Below are positions 35,301-45,097 of a stretch of DNA of 64,000 nucleotides, in pieces. The translations under genes were made by a program, and so were the position numbers. Source of the DNA: Psococerastis gibbosa (taxonomy: Eukaryota; Arthropoda; Insecta; Psocodea; Psocidae); the NCBI GenBank assembly GCA_963971405.1, contig OZ020489.1, forward strand, positions 4,154,001-4,218,000, in the 5' to 3' direction. The notes beneath the pieces are model-generated. The model made no database searches. It saw only the letters and a list, made by a program, of their open reading frames with translations, and was not told the origin of the DNA. Every line of letters begins with the position of its first letter. Positions within the stretch are counted from its first letter, which is position 1.

Positions 35301-38300
35301 TCTTTATCTTAGAAACGAACACGAACATTGGTATCTGTCCTTGCAGTGGTGGTTTTCTGTAGCTACTTTGTCGAGTGATTCCCTACCATACTCGCGGCTC
35401 GCTCTCTGGCGGAGTAGACGGAAGTCTGTGTAAGTGAGCATGGAGGTAATCCTGACCTGTTAGGGTATGGAAGAGAGTCAATGATTGATGAAATTTCCTT
35501 TTATTGCCATCTTTCAGGTTCGTTGGAAGTTCCTTCGACAGACCACGGTTTACACTTCACTACAAGACAGACTCGCCCCTAATGATACGCGCCCTGCTGT
35601 ACTTCCCAGAAGGGAAACCTGGATTGTTTGAAATGAGCCGCGACGCAGATTTGGGGGTGTCTCTGTACACGAGAAAGGTACGTGCCTGGACATGCAATAG
35701 GCTTACTTTGACTTTTTTTTCCCTAGGTCGAAGCCGGTCAGATTTGATAGCCCATACTGTCTTTGGCCTCATTTTTGTTACAGGAGGCTTGAGGGAGCAC
35801 AGCTTTGTAATTAGCATTGCGTTGTAATTTGATAAATACACAGATTAACCATCCATCTATCTACATTGTGTCCCTTTGTTACACCTTCCCTTAGTTCAGG
35901 TTCAGGTAGCTGCTGTGGTAGTCCCTGGAGTCCTGTATTTACTTGGCCCCGGGTCCTATTCGTCCCCGCAGCGTAGCCACTCAGCGACCGTCTCACAAAC
36001 TTGCCAACCCCAATCAGACCTGTAAGTGTTTGCACATTCTGACAGTTTTTGCTTTCCAATTTATACGTAGTATAAGGAAAGCTTTGTGATGGTCGAAATA
36101 TTCGATTCCGAGATTTCAACGGATTTACACGTTTTGAGGTCCCAGGAACCGAAAAAAGTGGTTTTTACGAAATGTCTGTCTGTCGCTCTGTCTGTATGTC
36201 TGTATGTCTGTCTGTTCATCGATTTCCGGGCAAACTACTCGGCCGATTTTGAAAAAATTTTGTTTGCATGTAGGTTCACAAAAATCATACCTCGAGACCA
36301 TTTATTTTGGGCTAACTCAATTTGGGGGGGGTTTTATTCTCAAAAAACTCCAAAAAAAAACTTCTAAAAAAATTATTTCTCAAAAACGGCTCCAACGCTT
36401 TCTTTTAAATTCACATATCATGTAGTCGTTATTAATGTTAACAAAATGCTGGGGGTTGCTTGCCCCTTGATAGTTTGCTTCTGGGGGTAAAAAAATAAAT
36501 AAAAATAAATTTTAATGAAAAATGACTAAAAAATAATTTTTCTGCGAAACCTTCCCATCGATGATTTCTACCTTCAGGCATGTTTTAGGTGTTAAATTGA
36601 GTAACGAAACCGGACAGGTTGCTTTCCCAAAAAACTATTTGGTTTTGTGCAAAAATTTTGTTTTTTGAAAAAATGATAGAAAATTCACGCTTAAATGCAT
36701 TGCGCGCCCTGCCATTATTGCTGTGTGGTATTGTGTTGGTCTGACCTATCTAGAATTTAACTCATCTCCAGTGACATCAGGTGGACGACCCCCCCCCCCC
36801 CCCCCCCCGAAATATCGGAAATTTAACGATAGGAAAATTATTTACCATGTTTATCATGTACACGGTCCATGGAACATAGTAGCAGCAGGATGCACAGTGT
36901 TCAGATTGTTCACTTTAACATGTTGCTGCTAGTCGGAGTTTCCAACTAGAAGCACTGTTTCCACAAACTATGCCGATGTATCTTTTGCCGGTATTAAGAA
37001 GGCCGACAATCTTCTACCAAAATGACGGCGGTTCCTCAAAGGTTTGGCAGGCAGCGCAAAAACGGAGTTGATAGTTACTGTTAAACAGTATTGCCATGTT
37101 TAATAGGTTTTCTATTCATACTCATGCAATGTCCGTGTTTCCTCTTTTACAGGTTCTAATTACAAACAAGGCCGACAATCTTCTACCAAAATGGCTGCGG
37201 TTCCTGAAGGGTGTCGTAGACAGCGAAGACATTCCCCTGAATTTGAGTAGAGAGTTGCTGCAGAACAGCGCCCTCATCGCCAAACTTCGCTACGTTCTTA
37301 CGGGCCGAGTTCTCAAGTTCCTTAACGAGCAAGCGGTGAAGAAACCGGAGGAATATGAGAAGTTTTATAAGGATTACGGCCTGTTTCTGAAGGAAGGCGT
37401 CGTTACTTCGAATGACACCTTGGAAAAGGTTCGTATGTTGATTCAATTATATATATTAAGAGTCCTCGTGGAAGATGTTAAATTGATTTATAACAATTTT
37501 TTTTATGCGGCTTAACCCTTCAAGTTATGAGCGGTTCCTGTGGTAGGTAGGATACAACGGATACTGCACGTTGAAATAGCGAAATGGATGGGTCACGGAC
37601 TTCTCAACATGATAGCAGACAGTACCACTGAGGATCCCAATGCGTCGGGTTGACCAAAGGAAGGCGTGCGTGGAAAACCTGAAGCAAGAAATGAGGTTTG
37701 CAACCTACAGAGAGCTATAGAAAATGGAAGACTGTGCCAAGCCAAGGAAGCTGCAGTACTTTGGACACGTGATGCGGAATGAGAAATATCACCTTCTCCA
37801 ACTCATCATACAAGGGCGCATTGAGGGGAGAAGAACCGCAGGTAGAAGACGGAAGTCCTGGCTGGCCAACCTTAGGGGTTGGTTCGGGAGGAGCACGACA
37901 GGCCTCTTCCGCGCAGCCGTGTCTAAGGTGCAAATCGCTCAAATGATCGCCAATCTTCAACGTTGAAGGGGCACGAGAAGAAGAAGAAGTGCCAAGCCAA
38001 TCGGCAGATTGTTATTAGAGTATGAAGAAGTTCCCACTACACTAGAATGTTAATTTTATGGTTTTTGTGACTGTTAGTTATGCTTACTTAGCGTGTCCAA
38101 TGTGCTAATTTGTAGTCCACTGGTTAGCAACCTGGACGGCTTTGTCGTTGGCTTCAAATAGGTCAGCAGCAGTGCGTATAGTGGTCTTGGGGCATACGAG
38201 CATATGCCCCCCGTGTCGTGTGTAGCGTCGCAGGTACACAAGTCCTGCATAACCCCCATGTCATGATGATCGCCAATCTTCGATAAATGAGGCATTTGAA

Positions 38301-40857
38301 GAAGATACCTAATAGCCTAAGACTGGAGAATCCAAAAATCAGCCCTTTATCTTCACTATCAACAAATATACTGGCTACGTGATGTTTTTTATACTGTATG
38401 TGAATTTTTTTACAGGAAGAGATTGGTAAACTTCTGTGCTTCGAATCGAGTACGCAGCCTGCGGGAACCAAAGTCGGGCTTCTTGACTATGTTAGCCGTA
38501 TGCAGTCGGGGCAAAGAGATATCTACTACCTGTCAGCCCCCAGCAGAGCTCTGGCCGAGCAGTCGCCGTATCAGGAGGGCATGGCCAAGAAAGACGTGGA
38601 GGTATTGTTTTGTTACGAGGCCTACGACGAGCTAGTTCTCATGCATCTGCGAGAGTTCGGCAAATTCCCGCTGAAGTCGGTAGAGAAAGTTTTGAGGGAG
38701 GATAAAACCCCAGAAGACGCAAGTAAGTGCAATTTCACTCATATTATTGAGAAAAGAAATACAAATCATAGTTTTTGCTTAGGGCAGTGGTCGTCAACCT
38801 ATGGCTCCAAGCAGCTCACTTTCTCTGTCTACTAAATGATAAATTGGAAAGCCAGTTCGAGTAAACTCGGACTGGTTCTTTATTGTTATGTCTGTGGCTT
38901 TATATTGTAGTTGTATATTATAACTTTTTTTTCTTATGATTTATATTTTACTGTTCAATCGGAAATTTTTGTACAATGTAATTGATGTAGAAGTTTGTAA
39001 AACTGTATTGTACAAATAAAATAAAAATAAAGAAAACTAGAAGTTAGATGATGCGGTAGATGATGATAAATTGTACTACATTACTTTTTCCTTGATAAGT
39101 AGGCTATGGCAATTAATAAATTAATAAGTACTGTATATAGCTAGTGCAGGGCGAAATGGAGAGTTAAATGGGTAGTTAAAATCCACACTACAAAGACTGC
39201 TGAGCTGAGGGCTGAGTAGTCACTCCTGTAGAAGAGGGGTATCAATGACTTCGATGGCATATTGGTAGCTTGTTCGTACTTGTGCGAGTCTCTACACATC
39301 ATGCGATCGGTGACCCGTCGTTACTCAACACAGGTATTACCTACAGAGGCGACTGAAGAGTTTATTCGGATGCATTCATTGAATTGTTTGTATGGGAATA
39401 GTCTTAAAAAAATATTAATTAATAAATTAAATACGGGTTTAACTGTTTTACAGCTCCGGAATTAGTCCAGGGCGAGATGGAGGGTTTCAAGGGGTGGCTA
39501 AAGTCAACACTGGCCGGTAAAGTTCACACTGTAAAGACGACGTCTCGACTAAGTACCCACCCCTGCGTTATAACTGTGGAAGAAATGGCGGCGGCAAGGC
39601 ATTTTATTAGGACGCAGAGTCACAATATGAATGAAGAGGCTAGAATGGCGTTGCTTCAGCCTCAATTGGAGATAAATCCCAAGTAAGTAGTCTAGTGGTT
39701 GCGGCTCTGACACTGTTCCGACTGGTTTTGAGTTCCAAGCTCATGTACTACGTTTTTTTTTTGTTGGACATCCATTGATGAGCAGCAGCGTAGCATTTTA
39801 TTAGATTTATTGGACTTTCGTAATGGAAGTCACGAGTCCCTATTCACCTCTATCTAATTAGAAATAATTATTCATGTGAGAAGTGGTTCGAAATCCACTA
39901 TAATCAGGAGGTTCCGTCATTCAGATCACAGCAACATCAAACACGAAAGCTTGGCGCCATCTATGTAAGTTTCAAAGTTGAACCCAGGCCCAAGCAAAAA
40001 TCGTGCGAACTGTAGCCTATAGTTTTATGGGTGAATAGAAAGACCCTTGACAGCCTGAAGGGGGTAATTTGTAATTGCAATTTTTTTGAAGGAACTTTTA
40101 TGCCTACCTATAGTGGCACATAGGTCCCTTGTCCAATGCCAACGACCCCATGGATTTCGGACATTATTTGCATTTTTGGCCATTGGCAAACCTGCACATA
40201 CGTAGTCGATGTCAACCTACACCGGTTACAAGCAATAATGGACAAGCTGAGACAAGCTTACCATTGACGCTATGAAACAGGCGAAGACATGACTTAACCA
40301 AGTATAGATACGAGGGAATAACAAGGTAGACAAAGAAGAAGAAGATACCAGAGACATCTTTTTACTATTCGAAGCAAACCCTACTTACTTTACTTTATCT
40401 AACGCCCACTCTAGGCGTTACCGCCAACTGGTTCCGCGCCTGCCGGCATAGTGATGTTATGCCTTTGTTAGGGCTCTGGATCGATTGACACGTTAGAAGG
40501 TGGACAGAATCGATCGATCCATGCGTCCACTGAGGCAGAGCAGCCAGGCCTAGGCGAAACAGGTGAGCCTGCAGGTATTCGTGGCTAGCGAAAAGCGAAA
40601 ACGGGCGACAAAAGCAGCTCTTGATAGAGAAAAACCTTGTGGGCAATTTCCCGCTGTGATGGATTTTTTTTCTATTTTCTAGACACCCAATCATCCAGAA
40701 ACTGATTAAACTGCAGACTTCGGACCCCAAACTGGCAACACTGGTCGCCAAACAGTTGCTAAGCAACGCCATGGTTGCAGCCGGGCTTGTGGAGGACCCT
40801 AGAACGGCACTTACGGAAATTAATGAACTGCTGACGCTCGCTTTGGAAAAACATTGA
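26259..40857 (+). CDS. TRAP1: TRAP1, mitochondrial Hsp90 chaperone (12 exons)
   Basis: TRAP1 is the ATP-driven Hsp90 of the mitochondrial matrix. Join: 26259-26367, 26508-26615, 28304-28386, 30454-30597, 32067-32314, 33327-33436, 34980-35112, 35518-35677, 37153-37428, 38416-38722, 39454-39682, 40683-40857. The sum is 2082 bases, 693 residues plus stop, close to vertebrate TRAP1 (about 700). All introns are GT-AG and all phases agree. Residues 1-54 have no acidic residue and many Arg/Lys: a mitochondrial presequence, with a VRAFSQ cleavage-like site near residue 45. GHKL ATPase motifs: N-box Glu105/Asn109 ([12 protein letters not shown]), DTGIGM at 149-154, GQFGVGF at about 195-201, and EGVSQGTKI. 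The middle-domain catalytic Arg is in NLSRELLQ (about 398). The C-terminal dimerisation domain is complete and there is no cytosolic MEEVD tail. No broken codon was seen. Confidence 0.96.
26508..26615 (+). CDS. TRAP1: TRAP1 exon 2, presequence end
   Basis: The acceptor is GATGTTTCAG. It encodes [20 protein letters not shown] and a polar linker. The donor is GTAAGC. Phase 1 in, phase 1 out. Confidence 0.88.
26700..27450 (+). pseudogene. Non-LTR retrotransposon 3' end in TRAP1 intron 2
   Basis: Two frames separated by a frameshift near 26960 encode [18 protein letters not shown], then [18 protein letters not shown], then [18 protein letters not shown] and [10 protein letters not shown]. This is the C-terminal end of a Jockey/CR1-type reverse-transcriptase protein. 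A 3' UTR follows and ends in four TTTAC(T) units at about 27430-27450. It is in the same orientation as TRAP1 and is 5' truncated. Confidence 0.8.
28304..28386 (+). CDS. TRAP1: TRAP1 exon 3
   Basis: The acceptor is TGATGTTACAG. It encodes [20 protein letters not shown] and KSLYSDKE, the strand-swap/N-terminal entry to the ATPase domain. The donor GTATGC ends in phase 0. Confidence 0.95.
28395..28640 (+). repeat. Repeat C copy in TRAP1 intron 3
   Basis: GTGAAGTCATGCCTACGCCT, TTATCGCTTGTAGCCGGTG, ATTGACATTGAAGAGGTG, CAATTTGCTAATGG and AATGTCTGAAAATCCATGGG follow the family order. It starts about 10 bases after the exon 3 donor. Confidence 0.65.
29036..30411 (-). pseudogene. Jockey-type non-LTR retrotransposon in TRAP1 intron 3
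   Basis: Minus-strand frames encode a reverse transcriptase from the finger region onward: [75 protein letters not shown], the catalytic box SFADDIGMV, and [19 protein letters not shown]. The tail has [20 protein letters not shown] and a zinc-knuckle-like [15 protein letters not shown]. The FADD aspartates are intact, but the element is 5' truncated at about 30411 and has a frameshift near 29430-29550. The 3' end is TTTAC(T)-rich, like the tail at 27450. It is antisense to TRAP1. Confidence 0.85.
30454..30597 (+). CDS. TRAP1: TRAP1 exon 4, ATPase N box
   Basis: 48 codons encoding [20 protein letters not shown] and so on. This includes the Glu that activates water and the Asn that binds Mg-ATP in Hsp90 proteins. 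The acceptor is ATTTGCAG, the donor GTACTT, phase 0 at both ends. Confidence 0.96.
30915..31206. mobile_element. MITE with ~40-bp inverted ends in TRAP1 intron 4
   Basis: TATTGTCATCCGCCATGTTG (about 30936) has its inverse CAACATGGCGGATGACAATA at about 31170. The pairing extends outward to GGCTCTATAT / ATATAGTGCC. The element is 292 bases with an AT-rich interior and no protein. A TA lies next to each end, but the duplication is not clear. Confidence 0.7.
31240..31800 (-). pseudogene. Degraded non-LTR retrotransposon C-terminal fragment
   Basis: Minus-strand pieces read [10 protein letters not shown] (about 31370) and [12 protein letters not shown] (about 31480), in different frames. Both are typical of the end of Jockey/CR1-type polyproteins. 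Several stops and shifts are present. It lies in TRAP1 intron 4. Confidence 0.4.
32067..32314 (+). CDS. TRAP1: TRAP1 exon 5, ATP lid and G motifs
   Basis: It encodes [50 protein letters not shown] and RWVSDG. The DxGxG and GxxGxG nucleotide motifs are intact. The acceptor is AACTTTCAG and the donor GTATGTG, phase 2 out. Confidence 0.96.
32374..32470 (+). repeat. tRNA-like SINE head in TRAP1 intron 5
   Basis: AATAGCCCAGTTGGCAGAG is a textbook A box, and GAGGTTTGAAACGC 44 bases on is a B-box match. No anticodon arm consistent with a real tRNA was found, so a tRNA-derived SINE is favoured. Confidence 0.5.
33327..33436 (+). CDS. TRAP1: TRAP1 exon 6
   Basis: It encodes [20 protein letters not shown] and [16 protein letters not shown], the end of the ATPase domain with the GT(K) motif. 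The acceptor is GGTTACAG and the donor GTAAGT. Phase 2 in, phase 1 out. Confidence 0.94.
33476..33600 (-). repeat. tRNA-derived SINE, reverse, TRAP1 intron 6
   Basis: On the minus strand TGGGCTTAGTTGAAGTGG (A box) precedes GTAGGTTCGAATCTCGCC (B box). The terminal sequence GGACTTGGCGAGAT recurs in inverse at 34568-34605, flanking a retroelement fragment. Confidence 0.6.
33802..34450 (+). pseudogene. I/R1-type non-LTR element, RNase H and knuckle remnant
   Basis: [19 protein letters not shown] (about 33838) is the link that follows reverse transcriptase in I/R1-type elements. [13 protein letters not shown] is the first RNase H motif with its catalytic Asp. [18 protein letters not shown] is the terminal CCHC-like knuckle, followed by [10 protein letters not shown] and a stop. 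An A/T-rich (AATA) tail ends at about 34470. It is interrupted by frameshifts, and most of the RNase H domain is deleted between 34200 and 34215. Confidence 0.75.
34980..35112 (+). CDS. TRAP1: TRAP1 exon 7
   Basis: It encodes [20 protein letters not shown] and [20 protein letters not shown], the start of the middle domain. The acceptor is CTTATTTCAG and the donor GTACTA. Phase 1 in, phase 2 out. Confidence 0.94.
35518..35677 (+). CDS. TRAP1: TRAP1 exon 8
   Basis: It encodes [40 protein letters not shown] and LYTRK of the middle domain. The acceptor is CATCTTTCAG and the donor GTACGTG, phase 0 out. Confidence 0.95.
36047..36847 (+). mobile_element. Repeat B copy in TRAP1 intron 8
   Basis: The left terminus GCTTTCCAATTTA and the full internal order of the 4098 copy are present (TGTCTGTC array, GGGCAAACTACTCGG, AAATGACTAAAAAATAAT, GTGACATCAGGTGGA, long C run at about 36790). 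The right terminus is lost after TATTTACCATG. Confidence 0.75.
36993..37065 (+). pseudogene. TRAP1: Partial duplicate of TRAP1 exon 9 with a stop
   Basis: GAAGGCCGACAATCTTCTAC and GCGGTTCCTCAAAGG match the start of exon 9 (37168-37215). The Trp codon of LPKWLRFL has become TGA, and the match fades after about 70 bases into GGCAGGCAGCGC versus GTCGTAGACAGCGA. It has no splice acceptor of quality and lies about 160 bases upstream of the real exon in intron 8. Confidence 0.85.
37153..37428 (+). CDS. TRAP1: TRAP1 exon 9, middle domain with catalytic Arg
   Basis: 92 codons including [20 protein letters not shown] and [13 protein letters not shown]. The Arg in NLSREL contacts the ATP gamma-phosphate in Hsp90 proteins. 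The acceptor is CTTTTACAG. The donor GTTCGT is weak, but it is the only one that keeps the phase. Confidence 0.94.
37590..37966 (+). pseudogene. Non-LTR retrotransposon RT-tail in TRAP1 intron 9
   Basis: [60 protein letters not shown] and [10 protein letters not shown] form the well-known C-terminal tail found in many arthropod non-LTR polyproteins. Only the tail is left, in the TRAP1 orientation. Confidence 0.82.
38416..38722 (+). CDS. TRAP1: TRAP1 exon 10
   Basis: It encodes [40 protein letters not shown] and [20 protein letters not shown], the end of the middle domain. The acceptor is TTTTTTTACAG and the donor GTAAGT, phase 1 out. Confidence 0.96.
38845..38882 (+). mobile_element. Repeat B, isolated right end
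   Basis: TAAATTGGAAAGC followed by GTTCGAGTAAACTCGGAC and TGGTTCTTT: only the right terminus and its palindrome are present. Confidence 0.6.
39247..39432 (+). repeat. SINE-A copy next to TRAP1 exon 11
   Basis: GATGGCATATTGGTAGCTTG, ACTTGTGCGAGTCTCTACAC, GATCGGTGACCCGTCGTTAC, GAGGCGACTGAAGAG and an A-rich tail. It ends about 20 bases before the acceptor of exon 11, so its tail sits where branch-point and pyrimidine signals are expected. Confidence 0.7.
39454..39682 (+). CDS. TRAP1: TRAP1 exon 11
   Basis: It encodes [39 protein letters not shown] and [11 protein letters not shown] of the C-terminal domain. The acceptor is CTGTTTTACAG and the donor GTAAGT. Phase 1 in, phase 2 out. Confidence 0.95.
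40095..40320 (-). repeat. Repeat C copy in TRAP1 intron 11
   Basis: The reverse of the 18725 copy: TAGGTCCCTTGTCCAATGCC, CCATGGATTTCGGACATTAT, GGCCATTGGCAAACCTG, GTCGATGTCAACCTACACCG and GGCGAAGACATGACTTAACC. Confidence 0.7.
40683..40857 (+). CDS. TRAP1: TRAP1 exon 12 and stop
   Basis: It encodes [40 protein letters not shown] and [10 protein letters not shown] before TGA (40855-40857). This is the dimerisation helix bundle. The acceptor is TTTTCTAG. There is no AATAAA in the first 600 bases of the 3' flank; the first candidates are near 41479 (inside a MITE) and 41676. Confidence 0.95.
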
Positions 40858-41375
40858 TGGTAAAACTAGATTATTACAACAAATTGTTCAATAATAGTTT
40901 TTTGTTCTGCTGTAGGTCTATCGCGTAACGAAAAGAATATCGTACCGGGGGAGTTATTTAAAACATTTATATCCTGTAATTAAAATTACACAACTGCCAT
41001 AGCCCAGTAGGCCCGTTGCAAACATAGAAATACATATACTGGAGCGGCGGGAGCCATAATATGCCTTACAAGGCACCCGTTAAGCATAAGCCAACTATCA
41101 GAGATAAGTACCAACGCAAAAAATATCGAAGTCTTACACATTGCCGCATAGCAGAACGGATACCTGGACCCGGTCAAAAACTCTGTACTTAGTTTGTGCA
41201 GGCTACACTTATCACTGGTTTCCCTGCCAAATTGCGTACTTGCAGGCTACAGTAGCAGCCATATAGATAACGGTCTCCAGCCACGGGATGGTTGCAAACG
41301 ACATTCATTTTGTATTTGTCATGTAGGTACCACTGAGCCCAGAAAAAAGATAAGTATGTATAAGTTCTTAACTTA

Positions 41376-41588
41376 GGCGGCTATTCCACTTGTCATTTTT
41401 TCTTCATTTGTGCATTAAAAAATGATGAGATTTTTGTTTTAAGGAGACTATTATGTAGATACTTAACTTATCTATTATAAATAAAGTTATAATATGGTAG
41501 GGACATCAATAATAAGTCTCCTTAAAACAAAAATCTCATCATTTTTTAATGCACAAGTGAAGAGAAAATGACAATTGGAATAGCCGCC
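41376..41588. mobile_element. Repeat F foldback MITE (TTA duplication)
   Basis: GGCGGCTATTCCACTTGTCA at the left is mirrored by GGAATAGCCGCC at the right, and almost the whole element folds back (AAAAATGATGAGATTTTTGT with its inverse). It is flanked by TTA at 41373-41375 and 41589-41591. It is 213 bases and carries a possible AATAAA used by TRAP1. Confidence 0.8.
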
Positions 41589-42179
41589 TTATACACTATT
41601 ATATTATATTATATTATATTGATCCAATTTCAGAGTGTACACTACAATAACTTATAAATTAATTTCTGTTGACAAATAAATCTGTAATATTAACTTATTC
41701 CACTTTGTCCCGGTACACACGGACGATTCTCCCATTCGCGATTTGCCGACGTCTTTTCCATTGTAGTCATAGGGCTAGCAGAAGATATCTTGTCGATTTC
41801 GGAAGCTGGTGTGAAGCCGACCGCACAAAAATGCACTGCTTTCCTCTAGACGCGCCAGATCATAGAAATCTTCTGAATGGAACTCTGTGATCTTACACTG
41901 ACCATCTAACAAGTCCTATCCCTACAATGGAAAAGATGTCGGCCAATCGCGACCGTCTGAATCGTTTGTGTGTACCGAGCCTTTCACTAAGTAAATTTAC
42001 ATTCATTGGTGTTTATTGAATATAATTTTCTATTATTCCCGGATACGTTATTCTTTTCGCTGCCTGCTAAGCCGGCTGATGGAAAATACTGAGTGTTAAA
42101 AATCAAACGAGTTCTAATATTTACTTACTTACTTCGCGCGTCCAGTGAGACAATTTTGACAACCTATGAAATGCGTTGA

Positions 42180-42890
42180 GCAGCTTGGACGGCTTTGTCG
42201 TAATAAACATTACTAAAAGCGCGCCTGGCCCTGGCGGCAGCATCGGGGGTCCAGATTGGTCGGACTGCGGGTTGCTGCAATTCGATTACCGATAAGAAGC
42301 TTCCAGATGTTCAAGAAGTTTCCACAAGCACAGGAAAAAAGTGGGCCACCCTTATTGACCCACCATTACCCCAGTCCGTGCCGAGGGCAGTCAGCGTTGC
42401 TATTTTCAGGACCACCAATCAATCAATCAATCAGTGTATTTGCCCATCTTTGTTACATCTTATTATAACAATAATAATCAAATAATGAGCACAGTCATCT
42501 TGCGTCCTAATACAATATATAAAAAATAAATAAATAAATAAACCACCGACCACGGCTACCTCCCTTTCCACCTGCATCACATCGGAGTCCTTGCTTCGGA
42601 CATCTGCCCCCTGTGTAAGGCGGGGATTCCACCAACGTCAATAGTGTTGCTGTCTGCCACCACGTCAAAAAACATTTAATATCACTATTGACGTTGGTGG
42701 AATCTCCGCCTTACGAAGGCGAAATGAATGCAGAGCATCTACCCGTGGGCCCAGTCCTGGTAAAAGACTGGGATGATTAAACGGACGACATCTTCCGGGA
42801 GACAGCAAGGAGATACTGGTCAGCGCGTCACCAAATGGCTATCCTGCCAAGTGCCAAGGGTGGTGGTTGGCTAGCAAGTTAGTAGTTTCC
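42180..42890 (+). pseudogene. Non-LTR retroelement C-terminal knuckle, split by a MITE
   Basis: GYLPFHLHHIGVLASDICPL (42555 onward) breaks off at a CPLC motif and resumes after the MITE as EGEMNAEHL, then ARRYWSARHQMAILP. This is the RNase H-to-knuckle end of an I/R1- or Jockey-like polyprotein. Removing the MITE and one copy of its 3-base duplication restores the frame across the break. Sequence 42180-42500 is lower-quality flank with a CAAT-repeat. Confidence 0.65.
42619..42710. mobile_element. Repeat F MITE inside a retroelement
   Basis: A 92-base foldback: GGCGGGGATTCCACCAACGT / ACGTTGGTGGAATCTCCGCC with GTCAATAGTG / CACTATTGAC inside. The flanks are TAA (42616-42618) and TTA (42711-42713), one change apart. 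Confidence 0.85.
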
Positions 42891-44471
42891 ACAAGTCAAT
42901 AGCGATCAATGGCCTTCCAATCAATTAAAAGGTTTAAAAATTAAAACACAATTGTTCGTTAGTTCAGGAGCATCTCTTTTATTTTCGAATTATACGCAAT
43001 TTCGACATAATAAGCCAGATATCTAAACTAACAATCACAAAATTATGTACAAATCATCACACACCTTAAACGTATTCGTATATTTAGGTTATCGTAAAGA
43101 CTAGTCTAATCATTATGACTTTCCCTAACTAAAGACAATTAGTTTATGGGCAACAAACACTTACTCTAATGATGGGTTTGTTAGTGATTTTTTTTTTAAT
43201 TAGAAGCTTAGGTCTAATAGATTAAACGTTTTATGGCGGTTTGCGTTGGGGGTAAGATATAGAAGTTGGGTCTTAGTAAAAAAAATTGCAGAGCCCAATG
43301 GAGGCTCTTAGGGTTTCGAAATATTAAACAAGGAATGGCCATGTATTTTTGATTTAATTAATTAATTCCTGGTACAAAATTCCCAAATTTAGGAAAGTGG
43401 TCAAATGAAAAATTCATAAAAATCTCAAAATGCAGTCTATTTACCCGACTGATTTACTCTATCCTCTAACATCATTCGGTTAAATTTCCTTTATCTGGTT
43501 TCTTGGAAGTAGGTACAGTAGGTAAGAATATTTCAGGCGAGAAAATGTAAATTTGCTGCGAAAGCTTTTTTGTTTATTAATTTTTCAACTGGCCATATTC
43601 AACAAAACATTTTGAAATCTGCGCCTTAAGCAAACCATTCAGAGGTGATATAACAGAACAGTATACATGAATCATCAGTAGAGTAGGTGAATATCGCAAG
43701 ATATTAAAGCAACAAAGGAAAATAAACTTTCAAACTCAATTAACAAAATATTAACAATATTCTATATGGGAGGGATGATGGATGCCGGGCATGTTACGGG
43801 CCATAAGGAGTTAAGCCCACCGTTTGATTACCTGCTTGATATTATTTCACATTATAGGACTAACTTCAATTAGTTTACCTATTGTATACGAATTAAGTGT
43901 CGGCTAAGTTAACTGACAGGTTCCGAGTTCAAGACACCATGGTTGTCATGTTGCAATTCGGCAATCTACCAGTTAGTCCACTGGGCGTTATTTCATAGGT
44001 GGTGGTGTCAAACCTATCTACAGTATAACTTGGTTATAAAAGACATGGTGGGCCAAAGCTAGATTTATTATGCGAGTTCCTTCCTTATCCGAGGTCTACT
44101 GCAAATAGGAAACTAATTATTTGGGCACTTGGTGCCCAATTGTCAGAAGGGCGTATCAGCATTTTTGGCGAAATTGAGTTATGATCGGATTTAGTGACCT
44201 TCTTAGCATATACCGAAAAAAAAATTCAATCTTGAAAAATAAACTGAAATTTTGATTAGGAGGGCGTATCTGACTGTTTGCAGCAAACCATACAGACACA
44301 GAAACGCAATTACACTTCAAAATGTTGTTTATACCCTTCTGACTTTAGGGTGACGACGCAGAATACGTAGCTACAGCGACAACCAAGTTCTAACACTAAC
44401 TAAATGATACTAATACATGCCTTATAACAGAAAGGCATAAGTCCTATTAAATTGGACTTAAAATAAATATA
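42891..44471. other. No gene recognised
   Basis: AT-rich DNA. Short stretches near 43380-43480 and 43650-43740 resemble pieces of repeat H at the window start. I found nothing coding. Confidence 0.5.
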
Positions 44472-44475
44472 TTAA

Positions 44476-44914
44476 GAGGATATGGAACGTATAGTAGATA
44501 TTGGTCACCCATGGATCATGCTAAAGTCAGTCAGTTTCTATTTTTTGTTTAATTTAGCTTTGGTCTATGGAAGTTGTGGAGGACTACTTGATACACCATA
44601 GTCTATTTTTACTTTTAGGTGCTGCCATTTCTCTATGAACTTTACAACGCTTAAAATTTTAGTCCTCCGTTCATTAGGTAGGTATTACATTACAATTTAG
44701 GTATATTTAGGTTATTTAGGTATTTAGGTAGGTATTACATTACAATTATAAAGCACCAAAAATTAAAATACCATATGATATTGTGTGTGACGTAGTCCTC
44801 TACAACTTCCATAGACCAAATCTTTAGAAGGTACAAGTAGTAAGTTGAATGTATGTAATAAAAAATAGCAACCGAATAATCCATGCGTAATATCTATGTT
44901 CCACATCTGACACC
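44476..44914. mobile_element. Repeat D foldback MITE, TTAA-flanked
   Basis: The arms GAGGATATGGAACGTATAG and its rough inverse (ATATCTATGTTCCACATCTG), plus TTTGGTCTATGGAAGTTGTG versus ACAACTTCCATAGACCAAAT, fold over 439 bases. TTAA flanks both sides (44472-44475 and 44915-44918). A duplicated GGTAGGTATTACATTACAAT lies in the loop. Confidence 0.75.
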
Positions 44915-45097
44915 TTAAATATCTACTTTATAAACTCGAGTGTTTTTAAGCACATAAGCAAAGCATGGCGGTTGCCTAAGGGGTTACTCTTCGTTATTCC
45001 GTATATTGGAATTTTTTGAGTCAAGTGTAGAAGTTTTATATATATTTAGAAGTTCTTGTCTTTTGCAATGCAGTACAAGTAATATAAATGCATTTTA

